In this document: in pieces, positions 34,509 through 48,000 of the stretch
How the letters are laid out: each line of letters begins with the position of its first letter
Numbering within the stretch: position 1 is the stretch's first letter
Translations under genes and position numbers: made by a program
Source of the DNA: Pelodera strongyloides
Lineage: Eukaryota; Nematoda; Chromadorea; Rhabditida; Rhabditidae
Direction: 5' to 3'
Length of the DNA: 64,000 nucleotides
Assembly (NCBI GenBank): GCA_036852015.1
Contig: JAANDG010000302.1
Location: forward strand, 62,001 to 126,000
Notes under the pieces: generated by a model
The model's database searches: none
What the model saw: the letters and a program-made list of their open reading frames with translations, nothing else
What the model was told of the DNA's origin: nothing

Positions 34509-37500
34509 ATGGGCGACAAATTTCATGGTCAGTCGGTTTCGATGTTGCATCGTGCTTTAGTTATATGAATACTTTTTTTGCTTTAAAGAAGGTTGACTTG
34601 TACGAATAATAATGCCAATGGTCTTCTTTACGTGAAAATTTGAAGATGTGTTTTCCCTTTAGTGTGATTTTGTGAAGCTTCGCTGATTTGTCTATATATG
34701 AATACCACTTTATTCAGACATATAATCATCACATTTTTCTTATTTTTGATTGTTAATAGTATATTATTTGCCGTTTCTCTTTCCGCTAAACCATAATATT
34801 GCCATATTTAGATTACTTGCGAGACGTTCCAATGGAAATTGGGAAAAATTTCTATCCGGCTCCAATAATAAATTTACCAGTTGTGCAACTGCCTAAGTTA
34901 AACGAAGCTAAGGTTTGTACTAATTACAATTTCTCATGTTCATTTTAATACATGCACCAATAATCCTTGCGAGCACGATCACGCGCTGAAATTTATATAT
35001 ACAGCGTCGAAAAAAACTTACAGCGGGATAATTGACAAAACAAAACAGAAAACAATATCAAAGGAAGAAGCCTCCTTTTGAAATAAAGTATGCAATAATT
35101 ATGTTCGAGTTCTGTTCTGTTTGACTTATAGCTCGCTTATATATATTTTCAGACCAGATACTCCTTCGAAGCTGAGTTGCGCGCTCGTAGAGATTATGCT
35201 GAACATGAAGCTAAAGAGGTTTGTTATCACTATGGCTGTTACTGCGTCTTACATCATTCGTAGAATGTGGGGATGCCCTGTCTGAATGGTGTTGTTTTCC
35301 TCTTAATTCATGATTCATGCGAAGTGCCCACTGTTGAAGTGCATATATTTATTTCAGAGGGAAGCTTCTTCGTCACTGCGGTCGTCGGCAGTGACTTCGG
35401 AACAAGGGGATAGTCCTTTGTCAGCAGAGTCTTCCTCATCTTCCATACCGCACAATTCCCCAGCAAGCCAACAACAATCAGCTCACATTGTTTGGTCAAA
35501 TGTATGTATTTTATTTCGTTTCATCAAATGATACAACCATTTTGTCCAGTACGATGCTTCAGGAGAGCCTTTGCCATTTTCAAAACTCCCTTTTTTGTCT
35601 CACGTCACACTTTGTTTTGTGTCGTTTGCCTTTTTTATCGGGCTGCTTTCCTTTAGGAAGTGCTGCAACCTTCAAAGGCTGAATTACCTATTCGAAATGG
35701 TGTCGCAGTTCCTTCAACCCTTTCAAATGGCGCCAGAAAAATGAGCGGATTTGATGAGTTCGAAACTGCTGCCACAGTGTTCGACGAATTGGAGTGGAAA
35801 ACAATTGATGATAAGGCTGTTCTTCTTCAGGTAGTTAGTGTGAAAGAGCTGTCTCTTTTTGTTTGTTCGAAGTTTGACTATGAATTTCATCGCAACCTTG
35901 TTCTTTTTTTTAGAGCTGAGGAATAACGTAGACTGCATATTTCCATATGTTCGATAGTATACCATTTTCATTTCAGGTTCTTGGGGCATCAGCTACAGCA
36001 ACAAGTTCACTACCTTCCCAGACTAACGGACCATCGCAATCGGTACTAGTCACTTTATTAGCATAGATAATTAACTGGGGTTGGGATGGGACTGGTACTA
36101 TTAGTACATGTTGTCATGCGTACATATTAAACTCTGATCGAGATAATACTTTTGCTTTCATATCATGATATCATAATATAGTAAACAGCTAATAAGAAAC
36201 ACACAACCCATTATTTGCGCCTATGTTTTATGATTCCTTCTTTTGTCTTTGTAGCAGTTTGCTAATCACCGAAAGTACGAATACTTTATTTTTACTTTTA
36301 GTTCAGTGATGCTGTTTAGTAAATAAAATAAGTAAGATGAACGAATGATAACTGAGAGAGAAGAATTGACCTTCGCAGCAGTGTGCCGGGGTAGAGCATC
36401 TTTATGCAACATAGATTATGTGTGGATGTCAGCGTCCTGTGCGTTTTTTGCCTGGTCCCATTTTGTGTCGTAGGACGGAGCATGCCTATTTAGAATATAA
36501 AAATATAAAAAACATTCAGCATGAGTATGTATAAAATAGAGTGCCCAGTGATCAGAAGAGCTCGACAAATGAAGCATGTTTCAGCGTGTATCTGTTGAAT
36601 TATGCTCCAAGAAGGGATCAGTATCATTCTCACAGTCAGCTCCTTTCTCGTCAACACCTCCACCAACCACATCCGCAACATCTGCTCTGCAACCAAGTTT
36701 GTCCTTTTAATGAAGTACTTGCATATAATATATTAATGTGAAATTCACCGCTGTACGCCTAGACGGTTTTCCGTACATTTTCCTTGCTTGCAGGTATAGG
36801 ATTCTCTACTCCGATACCGCAGTCTGCGCCCGTCGTTTCAATTTTATCGAATCCGAATACGTCTGTTGTCCCGAATAATTCACCTTCTAGCCTTGCTCTG
36901 CTCCGAGTACGGCTTTTGACCAAAGGATACAAGGATTATATAGTGAATAGTGCACTTGACAAGCTACCTCCTGGAAAGCTGCCCTTTGTGAGTTGTTTAA
37001 TTGAAGTTTTTACCCTATGCCTATGTATCGTGTCACTCGCGTCGGCAATTTTCTGTGTTGGATCGGGCCTAGGAAATTATATATTATTAGTTTATAATTT
37101 GTCTAAGGGGTGATTAGTTGACTATAACAAACTCATTTTTGAATTTATTCACCCGATGAAGCTTTTCACCTGAGCTTAGCTGCACTTCCCACAAAAGTCA
37201 AAGAAAGATATACCCTCTTTGGTTAGTGAGGGTGTCGGTACAAATATTCACCCGAATCACCCCTTAGCAAAACTGTGAACAAAAAATAAATATACGTTCA
37301 TTTTCGTGGAAAAAAAAGGAAATTTCAATTTCAGCCCACTCGCGTATTTTAAAATAGGACAATTAAAGAGAGCATTGTCTCAGCGATACTCTGCGTTCTA
37401 TTTTCATCTAGAATTAGTGCAATTTATTGTTTTCCGCTTAAAACCTAGAAAAAAACATTAAACCACACTTCAAAGTCAGCTATTGATATTGTCATATATT

Positions 37501-37928
37501 GGAATTTATCAGAGACATGTTGTAGTTGTGTGGTCAGTGATGTTAGTTAGTTTAATAATGTCGTATCTTAGGTGGAGTACTACATGAAGGGAATGCGAAC
37601 ACTGGAGAAAGTAGGTGTTTCTCCAGAATTGACCCTCGACTATTTGATACGGTTTGATCTGCAGGAGAAGGAGGTCAGTTTATACCCGTAAGATGGTTAG
37701 CAACTGTTTGTGGAGTTGGAGATTAGGAATTCGGCGTGAATATGTAATGTTTAATGCACTATGTATATGGTATTGTTTTATTTTTTTTTCCAGAAGATCG
37801 TCGAGTATTCATCCGTTGCGGCCAAGTTGGTTGGAATGGGATTCACTGGTGAACAATGTCTGACAGCAGTTCAAAAGAGTGCCGGCAACCAGATCGCTGC
37901 CTTGGAAATATTGCTGACCGCGAAATAG
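34509..37928 (+). CDS. UBAP1-like ESCRT-I subunit
   Basis: UBAP1 is an ESCRT-I component that sorts ubiquitinated membrane cargo into multivesicular bodies. Ten exons: 34509-34527, 34812-34912, 35153-35218, 35358-35501, 35657-35830, 35977-36042, 36636-36696, 36794-36987, 37572-37673, 37794-37928; phases agree, about 353 residues (human 502). The N-terminus MGDKFHDYLRDVPMEIG matches the UMA domain (YLDDVP in human) that docks on the ESCRT-I core. The middle FDELEWKTIDDKAVL matches the conserved central segment of UBAP1. A Ser/Pro-rich linker follows. The C-terminus holds one clear UBA-like module (AAKLVGMGFTGEQCLTAV) preceded by a related helical block, in line with the SOUBA ubiquitin-binding region. 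The 594-base gap between exons 6 and 7 might hide another linker exon. Confidence 0.85.
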
Positions 37929-39069
37929 TCACGCCGTGACGTTCTCTGCTTTGGAAGGGAAAAGCAGCATATGGATCGAACAGCAGCCGGTCGATTAACC
38001 CGTGGTTGGGTGTCTTCAGTCGAGGGAAGACGTGAATATCCCTCCCAGTAGGTCCTTGATTCTTAACATTTTAGAATATTGGCCATATTTTGGATTGTTT
38101 GTTAGTACGCCTCATGCTGAGGCTGAGAATCTTGTGTAAAAAAGGTTCCGAAATCCTCATCTCAGTTGTATTGTAAATGGTGTCATTCCAACTTAACTGT
38201 CTGTTCCTAGGGATCCCTGGTGATTTTGGATTTGGCATAGTTATGAGAATAACAACTGTTGATTGCCTGGCTAAATGTGTAGGTTAGGTGTTCTGTTTAT
38301 GATGCGCATCTCGCTGGTTTATACATCTTAATAATCTGTGATTCTTCTTTCTGTTGAGGGTATTCTTTGTTTGTAGATACTATATACGGTTTCTTATTTT
38401 ATTCCCTTGTGAAGATAGCATAATTGCATAATGGGAAATATTTGCGGTTCCTTACGCCTAACCCATTCTTATGCACCGTAGAATGTAGAACAACTGCTCA
38501 AAGAAGTATTTGTGCTCGTTCACTTGTTGACTTTCATTTTGTTACTAGATAATGATTAGGCATGGATATAATTAATTTGATTTCTGGTTTATTGTACGTC
38601 TACTGAATAATAATTTGTGTGTAATAGTCTCAGGGCTGCTCCTTGGCTCCCGTGACTCATCTCATCTAATAACGCCCTGGGAGTCTTTCTCTCTTTCTGC
38701 GCACCCTCCACCCCTCCATCCCATCTCTCCACCAATCTGTTGTGCTTGTGCACATAATAGAATGTCTCTGGTCATCGCACTTTGCATGCATCCCTACCCC
38801 GATAGCCATTCTTCTATTCCTTTGCGTAGTATACCCCGGGCCGGCCTGCCGCAGCTGGTACTGAGAGGCAAGAACATCGATTGACCCGCCCCAGTTGCCT
38901 AAGTCTAGCATTGCATCCTGACTCGACAACCTTAGCTCTGGCCTAGTACCTTGGGCAAGCCACTCCCAGTGCTTATTTAGTACCCAGCATTCCCTGCATA
39001 ATATTTTTGCTGTAAACTATTATTGGGTTTTAATTTGATGTAATTCTCTTGCTGTATAAATCCGAGGAA
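37929..39069. other. 3' UTR/intergenic region with a GC-richer patch
   Basis: No exon supported. An AATAAT variant poly(A) signal occurs near 38605. A patch at 38640-38960 is unusually C-rich and, unlike the surrounding AT-rich DNA, contains CCCGGGCCGGCCTGCCGC; I cannot assign it a function. The semaphorin 5' region follows. Confidence 0.4.
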
Positions 39070-42000
39070 ATGGTCCGTCTAGTTATTCTCCTACTTTCGG
39101 CTGTTTTATATTCCCAGCAGTTGAAGATTAGACAACCAGGTATGCTATCGAATTTTGAAATGATTATGTTCTAGGTAATATTATGGAATTAGGCGTTATC
39201 GAGGTGTTGTGATGTTCAGAGGTGTCTGATCATGGGTTTGGCCTTTTGTCTTTATTTTATGTTTATATTATTCTAGTGCTGTGTTTTGTGAATTGTAATT
39301 GTGAATGTATTTTCTCGTCTTGTAACTAAACTAATATGTCTTGATTAATTGTGGATTGTGACCCATTCCTTTTAGTTGATATCCTATGTGCAGGTATTGT
39401 ATTGATGATTATTGTCATGATTGTGTAGTTTTTAAGGTAACGCGGTCTCCTTCTTTACTTTATGTTTTAATTATCTGAATAATATTTAGAATATTTTTTA
39501 CGGCATCAGCGTCAGCGAGTAAAACGGAAAATGGTGTTCCTAGTTCCTAGACCAATACCCACCGTAACCCTTTCACAATTGTCCCGTATGTTCATGCTGA
39601 TAATGACTCGACTAACGTTATCATATCTCGTCGGCATTATAACATTTTTTATCTAACTGTGGTGCTTGGTCTGGGGACAACCCCTTTTCCTCGGTGAAAT
39701 CAGCTTTTTTGTCTGATTTCCGACTCTATTCTGCATACTATTCAGATAATAAAAACACAAAGTATGCAAAAGGTGACCGCGTCCCTTCATCTTTTTTTTA
39801 GGATCGAGATAGTTCTTATGTTTATCAGGGTTTAGATTGTCTTCACGCTTCCTTCTCATTCTTGTTTTTTACTCAGAAATGTATCTATGATAGTATATAA
39901 GTATATTATAGATTGATGAGTAGTCAAACCATTTGTACGAAAATTGTTTCGCCTGTGTATATGCTCTGATCCAGCCCATTCACTAAATTCACTTTCTTTC
40001 TGAAATTGTACTTCCGGTGGTGCTTGCTTGCTCTTCATTTATAGCTTTTATATATATGGCATTCCTTTTTGTATTGCATGCTTTTTTCCTAGGGTTTTAC
40101 CGTTAATCTTTATATTATGTTGTTTGAAGAAGTAAATTATGAGTTGCTGAAGTTTTTTTTGTAAGTCGCTGAAGTTTGTATGTCAGGGTGGTGTCGTGCC
40201 TAGGGAATAGTGGTGCGTAGTGAATATTGTGGAACCTGTGCCTGTGCTAGTGAATGGCGTGTGCTAATGTTTATAAACAGGACGTGAACCTTTGTTAGCA
40301 CCCTATCGGTACTGTTATCGAATCAGCCAGAGGGAAATCTAGTCCGAGCTCGCCTCTCAAATTTTAGTGTCACATGTACATGACTGGTGTCAAGATGATT
40401 AAAGCTCCACTCTTAGGTGTTACGCTGTTGGGAGTACTAACGGTTCTATACTCTTAGGATTTGAAGTTTGAAGCATTTTCAATCAGTGAAAAGTTCCCTC
40501 GTGCTTGTAATTTGCGTTGAGGGAATGTATGAGTATGAATGTAATTTTATACAGTACTCGTTTAAGTCGAAAAGAGGGTTTGTTATTTCAGAAAATGTCT
40601 TCACAAAAGGTACTCTTGACTATCGTACACTGCTTCTCGACTCAAACTCGGCCTCACTTTTCGTTGGCGCGCGAAATAGAATCTACCGTCTGTGGGCCTA
40701 CAACGTGAATGATACCAGTGATAATTTGGTAGGTTTCTGATGTGTGAACATAAATGGCTTTATAGCAGAACATCATTTTTCAAATTATCATTTCTATTCG
40801 GTCGCGGGGGGCATTGTGTGTTGATGAGTGTATTTCCTACCGTATGCCGCAAGAAAGGACAAAGTGTTTAATCTGTAGAGTTTCTTACAGTATGCCGAGA
40901 AGATTGTATCACTTTCTGCGTCAGATCTTTCCGAATGTCGCTCACTTGGGAATAGTGCTGAAGAATGTGCTCCATCTGTACGCACCATGTTCTTGAGGTG
41001 TGTTTTACGGATCATTTCGGATGTACTGCAGATGTACTGGAGCATTTTGGATATACTGTGGATGTACTGTAGATGTACTGTTGACGGATAAACTGTAGAT
41101 AGTCTTGGTCAGCGACGTCAGCGTATTATCACTTTTGTATGCACGGTATTTATTCCACGTCCATCAATAAATAGGTACTTTATATATATTTGCTATTTCG
41201 TGGGGAATCACACTCACTCTTTTTCTGACTTCCTTTCCTTCCTTATTATCTATTGAAGTTATCAAAGCTGAATTCGAAAATCATCCTTTTTCAATAATAT
41301 TGATAAGAAAGCGAATAGAAATGTAAATCTAATCCAGAGACCAGCGGGAGAACCTTCTGATCTGTTCTTCATCGGGAATGAAACCAGAAGTGAGGGTTGT
41401 GGACGCTACGAAATTGGAAGATCGCCAACCGCCACAGACAATAGTCGGATTGTGTGCACCAGATGTGCATCTCAATACAACTGCGGTATATGTCGGTGGG
41501 TACTGTAGTTGATAAGGCGGAGTTTGTGGATAAGTTACTGTTGATTCTAATTAAAATTTTCTTTTAATCGACGGCTGTGTTCTCATGTAGTTAAAAACAT
41601 GCTTAGTTTTGTATGTTCTGTTTAAAGGTGTTTTACTGGGTGGTCCTGAGCAGATTAAAGATAGTTTTTTGGGTGGTCCTGTGCAGATGAAAGGTCATTT
41701 TACTGGGTGATCCTGTGCAGATCAAAGATAGTTTTACTGGCTGGACCTGTGCAGATTGAAAAATTTTACTGGGTGGTCCTGTGCAGATTAAAGGTAGTTT
41801 TACAGGGTGGTCCTTTGCAGATTGAAGGTAGTTTTACTGGGTGGTCCTCTGCCGAGTAAAGGTAGTTTTACTGGGTGGTCCTGAGCGGATTAAAGGTAGT
41901 TTTATTGGGTGGTCCTGTGCAGATGAAAGGTCATTACTGGGTGGTCCTGTGCAGATCAAAGATAGTTTTACTGGCTGGACCTGTCAGATTGAAGGCACTT

Positions 42001-45000
42001 TTACTGCGTGGTCCTGTGCAGAGTAAAGGTAATTTTACTGGGTGGCCCTGTGCAGATTAAAGGTATTTTACTGGGTGGTCCTTTGCAGATTGAACGTAGT
42101 TTTACTGGGTGGTCGTCTGCAGAGTAAAGGTAGTTTTACTGGGTGGTCCTGTGCAGATTAAAGGTAGTTTTACTGGGTGGTCCTTTGCAGATTGAAGGTA
42201 GTTTTACTGGGTGGTCCTGTGCAGTTAGTATAGCATAAGCATAAATCGCAATAAAATTCCAACAAGCGAGCGCCCTTTGATTTTATGTGTTTATTGTTAA
42301 TGTCTCCGACCATGCTTGTGCAAAACCCGGGAAAAGCTGAATGTAAACCTGTTCTCCAGAATGGGGCAATGCTAAGGAGCTGCCAGCCGTTTATTCTGGA
42401 ATTCGTACTGGAATGTCTGGGGAGAATCATCTCATTTACCGTCCCGCACTTGTTGATAACGGAAAAGAAGTCTTCCCTTTGATGAGGACAGTATACACGG
42501 ACAATAAGTGGTTGTACGGTAAGCATGTTTTTTGTTTGTCATAAAATGAGTAAACATTCTTTTCATACAGTACAGTACATGTGCTGGTTGGTATCTGCAT
42601 TTTTGCGGTGGTACAGTAATACTTTTTCTCCATCGTTTGAGTGTTATGTAATACGATCGTAGCATCTGGAAAACAAACAAAAATATTCTGTTCCAAAGTG
42701 CCGCATCTATCCTCAAACGTACATGTAATCAAAGCGAGATCCGTGTGCTACGCGCGCGTTCAACTGACCTGCACCATCTGATCTGCAATGCAGAATGTTC
42801 GCTTCGTAATATGTTGATAAACATAATGATTTTCGCAGTTTATGGGAAAAACTAGTCTTCTGTACTTTTGTTTTACAGAACCTCAATTTGTCGGTTCGTT
42901 TGATGTTGGCGAGCACGTTTTGTTCTTCTTCCGCGAGATTGCCGTCGAGAGTTTTGACGAGGAGAGGAAGATTTTCTCCAGAGTGGCCAGAGTCTGCAAG
43001 GTGGGTGTAGCTTTTCTTAATCGGTAAAGAGTTACCTCGGTGAAACAAGGTCTACTGCGACAGGTTGTGCAGTTTAATGTCTAACAAGTGCGGACTGTAT
43101 AACGTCTCTCCTCTCTCCAACTGTTTCTGATTCACTAAATTGTCTCCCTATGTCTTTTAGAATGTAAACACTTTATAGTTATCGTTATAGTTGTAGTGTC
43201 AATAAATTTATCGTTTGCGAGCATTGAGCTCTTGACGCACCGACCGCAAGCGTCATTATTTAGTTTTTAAGAGCCTTTTTTCCAGAAAGATGTCGGTGGA
43301 AAGAATGTCCTCCGTCAAATTTGGACATCGTTTGTGAAGGCTCGTTTGAACTGTTCGGTGCCTGCACAATATCCCTATTACTTCGATCACATCCGTACGT
43401 TTTCGCTGGGTGTAATTATTTATTGTGATTCCCTCCCTTTGCTTCTGCAAATTACGAATTGTGATGTACACTCGTGGTGTGCAATGGTGTGTTGAAACAC
43501 ATAAACCACACAAATGCACCAATGAAATGCTTTATTAAAAGAAGAAACATGGAAAAATTAATGTATAAGAAAACAGTTTATCCGAGAGTCTTCAATACTT
43601 CATTCACTTCATCGTAGACAATTAGCATAATGGCACCGCCCGGCCCGAGGCGCATGAGCTTTGGAACGAGTCCTTTGTAGAGAGAGCGCACTCCTTCATC
43701 TCGGTAGACGATTCTTATCGTATCCAAGCATCCATTGTACTTTCTATGACGCGGATCCGGCTGCGGTCCTTGAATCTTGCTCTTCGCCACATCAAACGGA
43801 ATATTAATCACGGAAGCAAGCGATCCTGCCGCGAATCCGAGAGTGAAGCGGTAGAAGAGATTCAGAGATGGAGACTGCTTCTGGTCAGGAACGAAGACCT
43901 TCAGGTTATGGTAGAGACCAAAATAGACCATGTTCCAGACACCATGACGTAGAAGGGTGGATGTGAGACCGCGGTAGATTCCCTTCGTCCCCATACCTTC
44001 GGTTCTAATAATTTCACGCGCCATCTGGGAGGTGGTCGGCTGTGCGGCCAAAGATGAACCACGCATCGATTGAAGGCGAACTTTGATAACTTCAAAGGGG
44101 CAGATTACGATAGCTTCTGACAGACCGGAAAATAGTCCAGCAATGGAAAGGGTTAGGGCTGGAGGTACTCCCTGCATAGAGAAGAGAGTTTTGAACTGTT
44201 CAAATGTGAAGAATTTAGTGGCTCGTTTAGGAGTTTCGGCCAGAATTGGGGGCAAAATTCCCTTATAGAAGCCTCGAACACCCTCTGCTTTGATAGTCTT
44301 TTGAATACAATCGAGCATACCCTTATCCTGGGTGGTTAGCTGGAGTCTAGTTTTGATCAGATCAAGGGGATGCATGATGCAGACTTCCACGAGACCGGCC
44401 GAACCTCCAGCGACTAGTTGTCGAGTACCTTCTTTAAGTTTCTCCATTGAGAGGAAATAACTGAATCAATACCGAATCTATGTTAGAAGAACAGTTTATG
44501 AATAAAATTAGTGCGGATGGAATGAGAGTGTTATTGACTCGGATTTGCATAAGGAATCATTTGAATATACAGAGGATGATTCACATAATCATTTCATAGC
44601 TTCAATTGTTAGCAACAAGTGAATAGACTCCAATCTAAAATATACGTTTCACCTTACGTTCTCGTAGCATTTTTGGTTGTGTTGTCACCACGTTGTTTTT
44701 AGTTTACGAACAACTACATTTCCGTAGGTTAAATTCAAATATCACTGCCCGTCTGTACCCGAAGGGCACATAATTGTATATATTTATGGGAATCCAATGT
44801 AGATAGAACATCATGTTAGGAGGGAGAAAAGAACTTGTCTTTTCAAAGCAGCTTAAAAAAATGAATATCAGTATGGACTATAGTTTTTCAGAGGCCGTGT
44901 CTCGCATCGACTCTAATGGCGAAACGCTCTTCTACGCATCTATGAGCACATCTGACACAGCGTTCGTGACGTCGGCCATATGCGTGTTTACACTGAAAAA

Positions 45001-48000
45001 TATCAATCATGTAAGCTTTGGCTTATATTAAAATCGTGTTCGTTATCGTAATGATGAAAAACGAAATGATCAACACTGAACTTGCGATTTCTTTGCACTC
45101 GGGACACCACACCAGGGTTACTACAGTATCTATCATTCAGGGTAATTACTTAATTACTATGCAAGTCAAATTGAGCTTTGGTTACTGTAAAAGGCAGCGG
45201 TAGGTGAATATGCAGTGCATAGTATTCGATGTACCTAACAGAATTTTAGGTATTCGACCATGGCCTTTTTATGGAACAGAAGGATGGAGTCTGGCAAACC
45301 GTGTCCGCTGATTCCGTGCCCACGAGGAGACCTGGATCAGTAAGGAGGATTTCATTTTTTAAAATTATCTGCCTCATTTTTCAAGGGCCTCATATCTCCC
45401 TCATCTGTTTTTATGCTTTCTTAAAATGGCGAATGATAATAATTATCTCACAGTTATAACGTTCACTTTCGAGTAGCGTTCAGGGGGTAGCTGATACTTT
45501 TGAATGATATTAGCATGAACTTTTAGCATGTGAGGGCTGCTATCTTCTCTAATGTACTATGTATAAAATTAGTTTCACCGGCATAAAGGGTAACTAATAT
45601 CTCAATTTCAGTGTGTTGCCTCTTCCCTCTCGCTATCTGACACGGATCTCCACTTTGCCAAGTCTCACCTTCTGATGTCTGATCCTGTTTCGGGTGGGGT
45701 TCCCATTAACCCGGTTAGGGACGTGGTCTTCAATCACATCCAGGTCGACGCCCATCAGGAGTACAATGTGATAACCGCTATTGATGGAAGGTCAGCTTTG
45801 ACGAAAGGATTATACCTATGTTCTTCATCGCCATCTAGGAACACCATCCCGAAAAGATAGTTTAGTCCAAATGTGACTTCTTCATAGATGTTAATTGCAG
45901 TTTTGTTTTAGAAGTCGCCGCACTTGGAAAATCACTCATTGGTTGGACGGAAGCGAGTGGAAGTCGTATTTGCACGAGGAATTCACCCTTGCGGGCGAGG
46001 GGCCTATCGCGCAGACAGCAATGCTGCCTAGAGGTGCTGTTTATTCTCAGTTATGCTGGTGAAAATACCACTCGTTTAGTCAATTTTGGTTGGAATTTAT
46101 GCCCACGACCCACGAGAACTGAAAACAGGACTATTCACTGCAGTAACCTACGCATTTTAAAAGTGTTCTACGGTCAAGCTAATGACTAATGATGTTCGAT
46201 AGATACGTCTCTTCAGGGAACTTGTTCTGTCATTAAGCTTTTTCTTTATAGAATTTCTGTACGTTTCTTCGCCGTCGTCGGTGGCTCAGTTCTCCCTTTC
46301 CTCTTGCTCGTCACTGCTCTCCTGTCAGATGTGCTCTCTCGATCCGTACTGCTCGTGGAACGTGGCCCGAGGAGCTTGCTTCCACAGGGAGAAGCTTCAC
46401 TCACAGAGTGTTGGGTAAGTGAAAACAGTTCAGTGCGTTAATGCTTTCAGCATAGTTTTTCTATCATTTGTTGGTATGAAAGTAGGAGGTTATAGCTATA
46501 CAGCTGCTTTCACTGGGACGGCGATTCTGTTTTCCTACCAGTAGTTTGATGCAAGAGTGTTATGTGAACTTCATTAACATCTTATTATATAAATGAATTA
46601 ATGGTTTCGGATTACTCGCGGTCAGAAATATGCTCTCTCTGCAAATAAACAATAGCTAGACTGGTATCATATGCTGCACAGAAGAGAGAAAATTTTGTAG
46701 AATTGTTCGACAATCTGGCAACAAAACTGTCGGCACGTAGTTTCATTGTGGCTGGCGTTGTTTCAGTCCAGTCATCTGCTGTCCTAGACGAACTATGGTC
46801 ATTTTTGCAGGTGGATCTCGTCATGGCCTGGCAAGGGTGTCCGTGAGTGTCTGGTCTCGGCCAAACCTCTTCTCAAGAAGGTATTCCCTGGTGACGCTGT
46901 TCACCTCACTGGAATCCCTCGGGGAATATGGCTGAGAGATGGAATACACATTCAAGGGTATGAATATTTTAATATATTGATTTTTCCAATCAATACACTT
47001 TTGCATTTTGCGTTCAAATAGACTGCAATGTACTTTTGTTACTGTATACCGTAGTGTGGTTTTCCGGAGAGACACGCAGTGCATACAGCACAAATATTCA
47101 AAAATGCAAAGGTCTAAAAGACTTCGAGGAGTTCACTAGTATTCTTTCAGGAGTGGTAAGGCTGTATTTAACTCCGGCAACGACCTGATTCTGATGGACG
47201 TTTCGAAGAAGGAAAATGGAGATTACGAAGTGAATGTTGAAGGACAGACCCTTATTAAGTACCGACTGATCGTCGACCACGGTAACCTTTAAAACATTAA
47301 TATATTTCTATGCAAAAATTTGAGTTATTAGATTGAACACTGCCCGTTTTCAGCCAAAATTCTCTTTCACAGCATTTCTTACTTGTATTGGTGAGTTGGT
47401 GAGTGTAACCATGCAAGGGGTATGAGGAGGTTTCCAAGTATCCCAAAAATTCGGTGTGGTTCTGTCGATACTACCACATTTCTGTACGAAACTTGCATAT
47501 ATAATTTGAAAAATTTAAAAAATATTCTCGTGTTGTTCCAAAATACTAAATTTTCACCGTATTTGGAAACCCCATAACAGTCGGTTTTAAACGTATGCTG
47601 GACACCGTATTCCCATGTAGTCTATGCAAATGACTGCGCCATACTTCGCGATTTTTTGTTCTAAATGCAATTGTCCAGCATACGGTTCAAAAACCGGCCG
47701 TTGTATCGCTTTAACCAGAAGACCCATCAAAACCGTATCTTTTGCAATACATGGTAAATTTTCAGAAGATTGTGCTCGTCCGAAAACAGTCGAATCGCTG
47801 AAGGCCGCACAAAGAGAATGGTGTAAAAAGATGGAGAGTTATAAGAAGAATATGACCAAATGGCAGTTGTGGTTCGAAAAGAATGTGGGTTATTTTGTAC
47901 TTGTTACTCATTTGAAATGGAAACAGTAAAGCAAAATACCGGCCAGTATTTGAAACACATCGAATGCACCAGCATTCTTATGCAGCTTATGCAAATGGAG

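Noticed and set aside
41841..42060. Open frames through the minisatellite reading GGPVQ-type repeats
   Set aside because: They arise from the 34-bp repeat being open in more than one frame, sit in an intron and lack a gene context.
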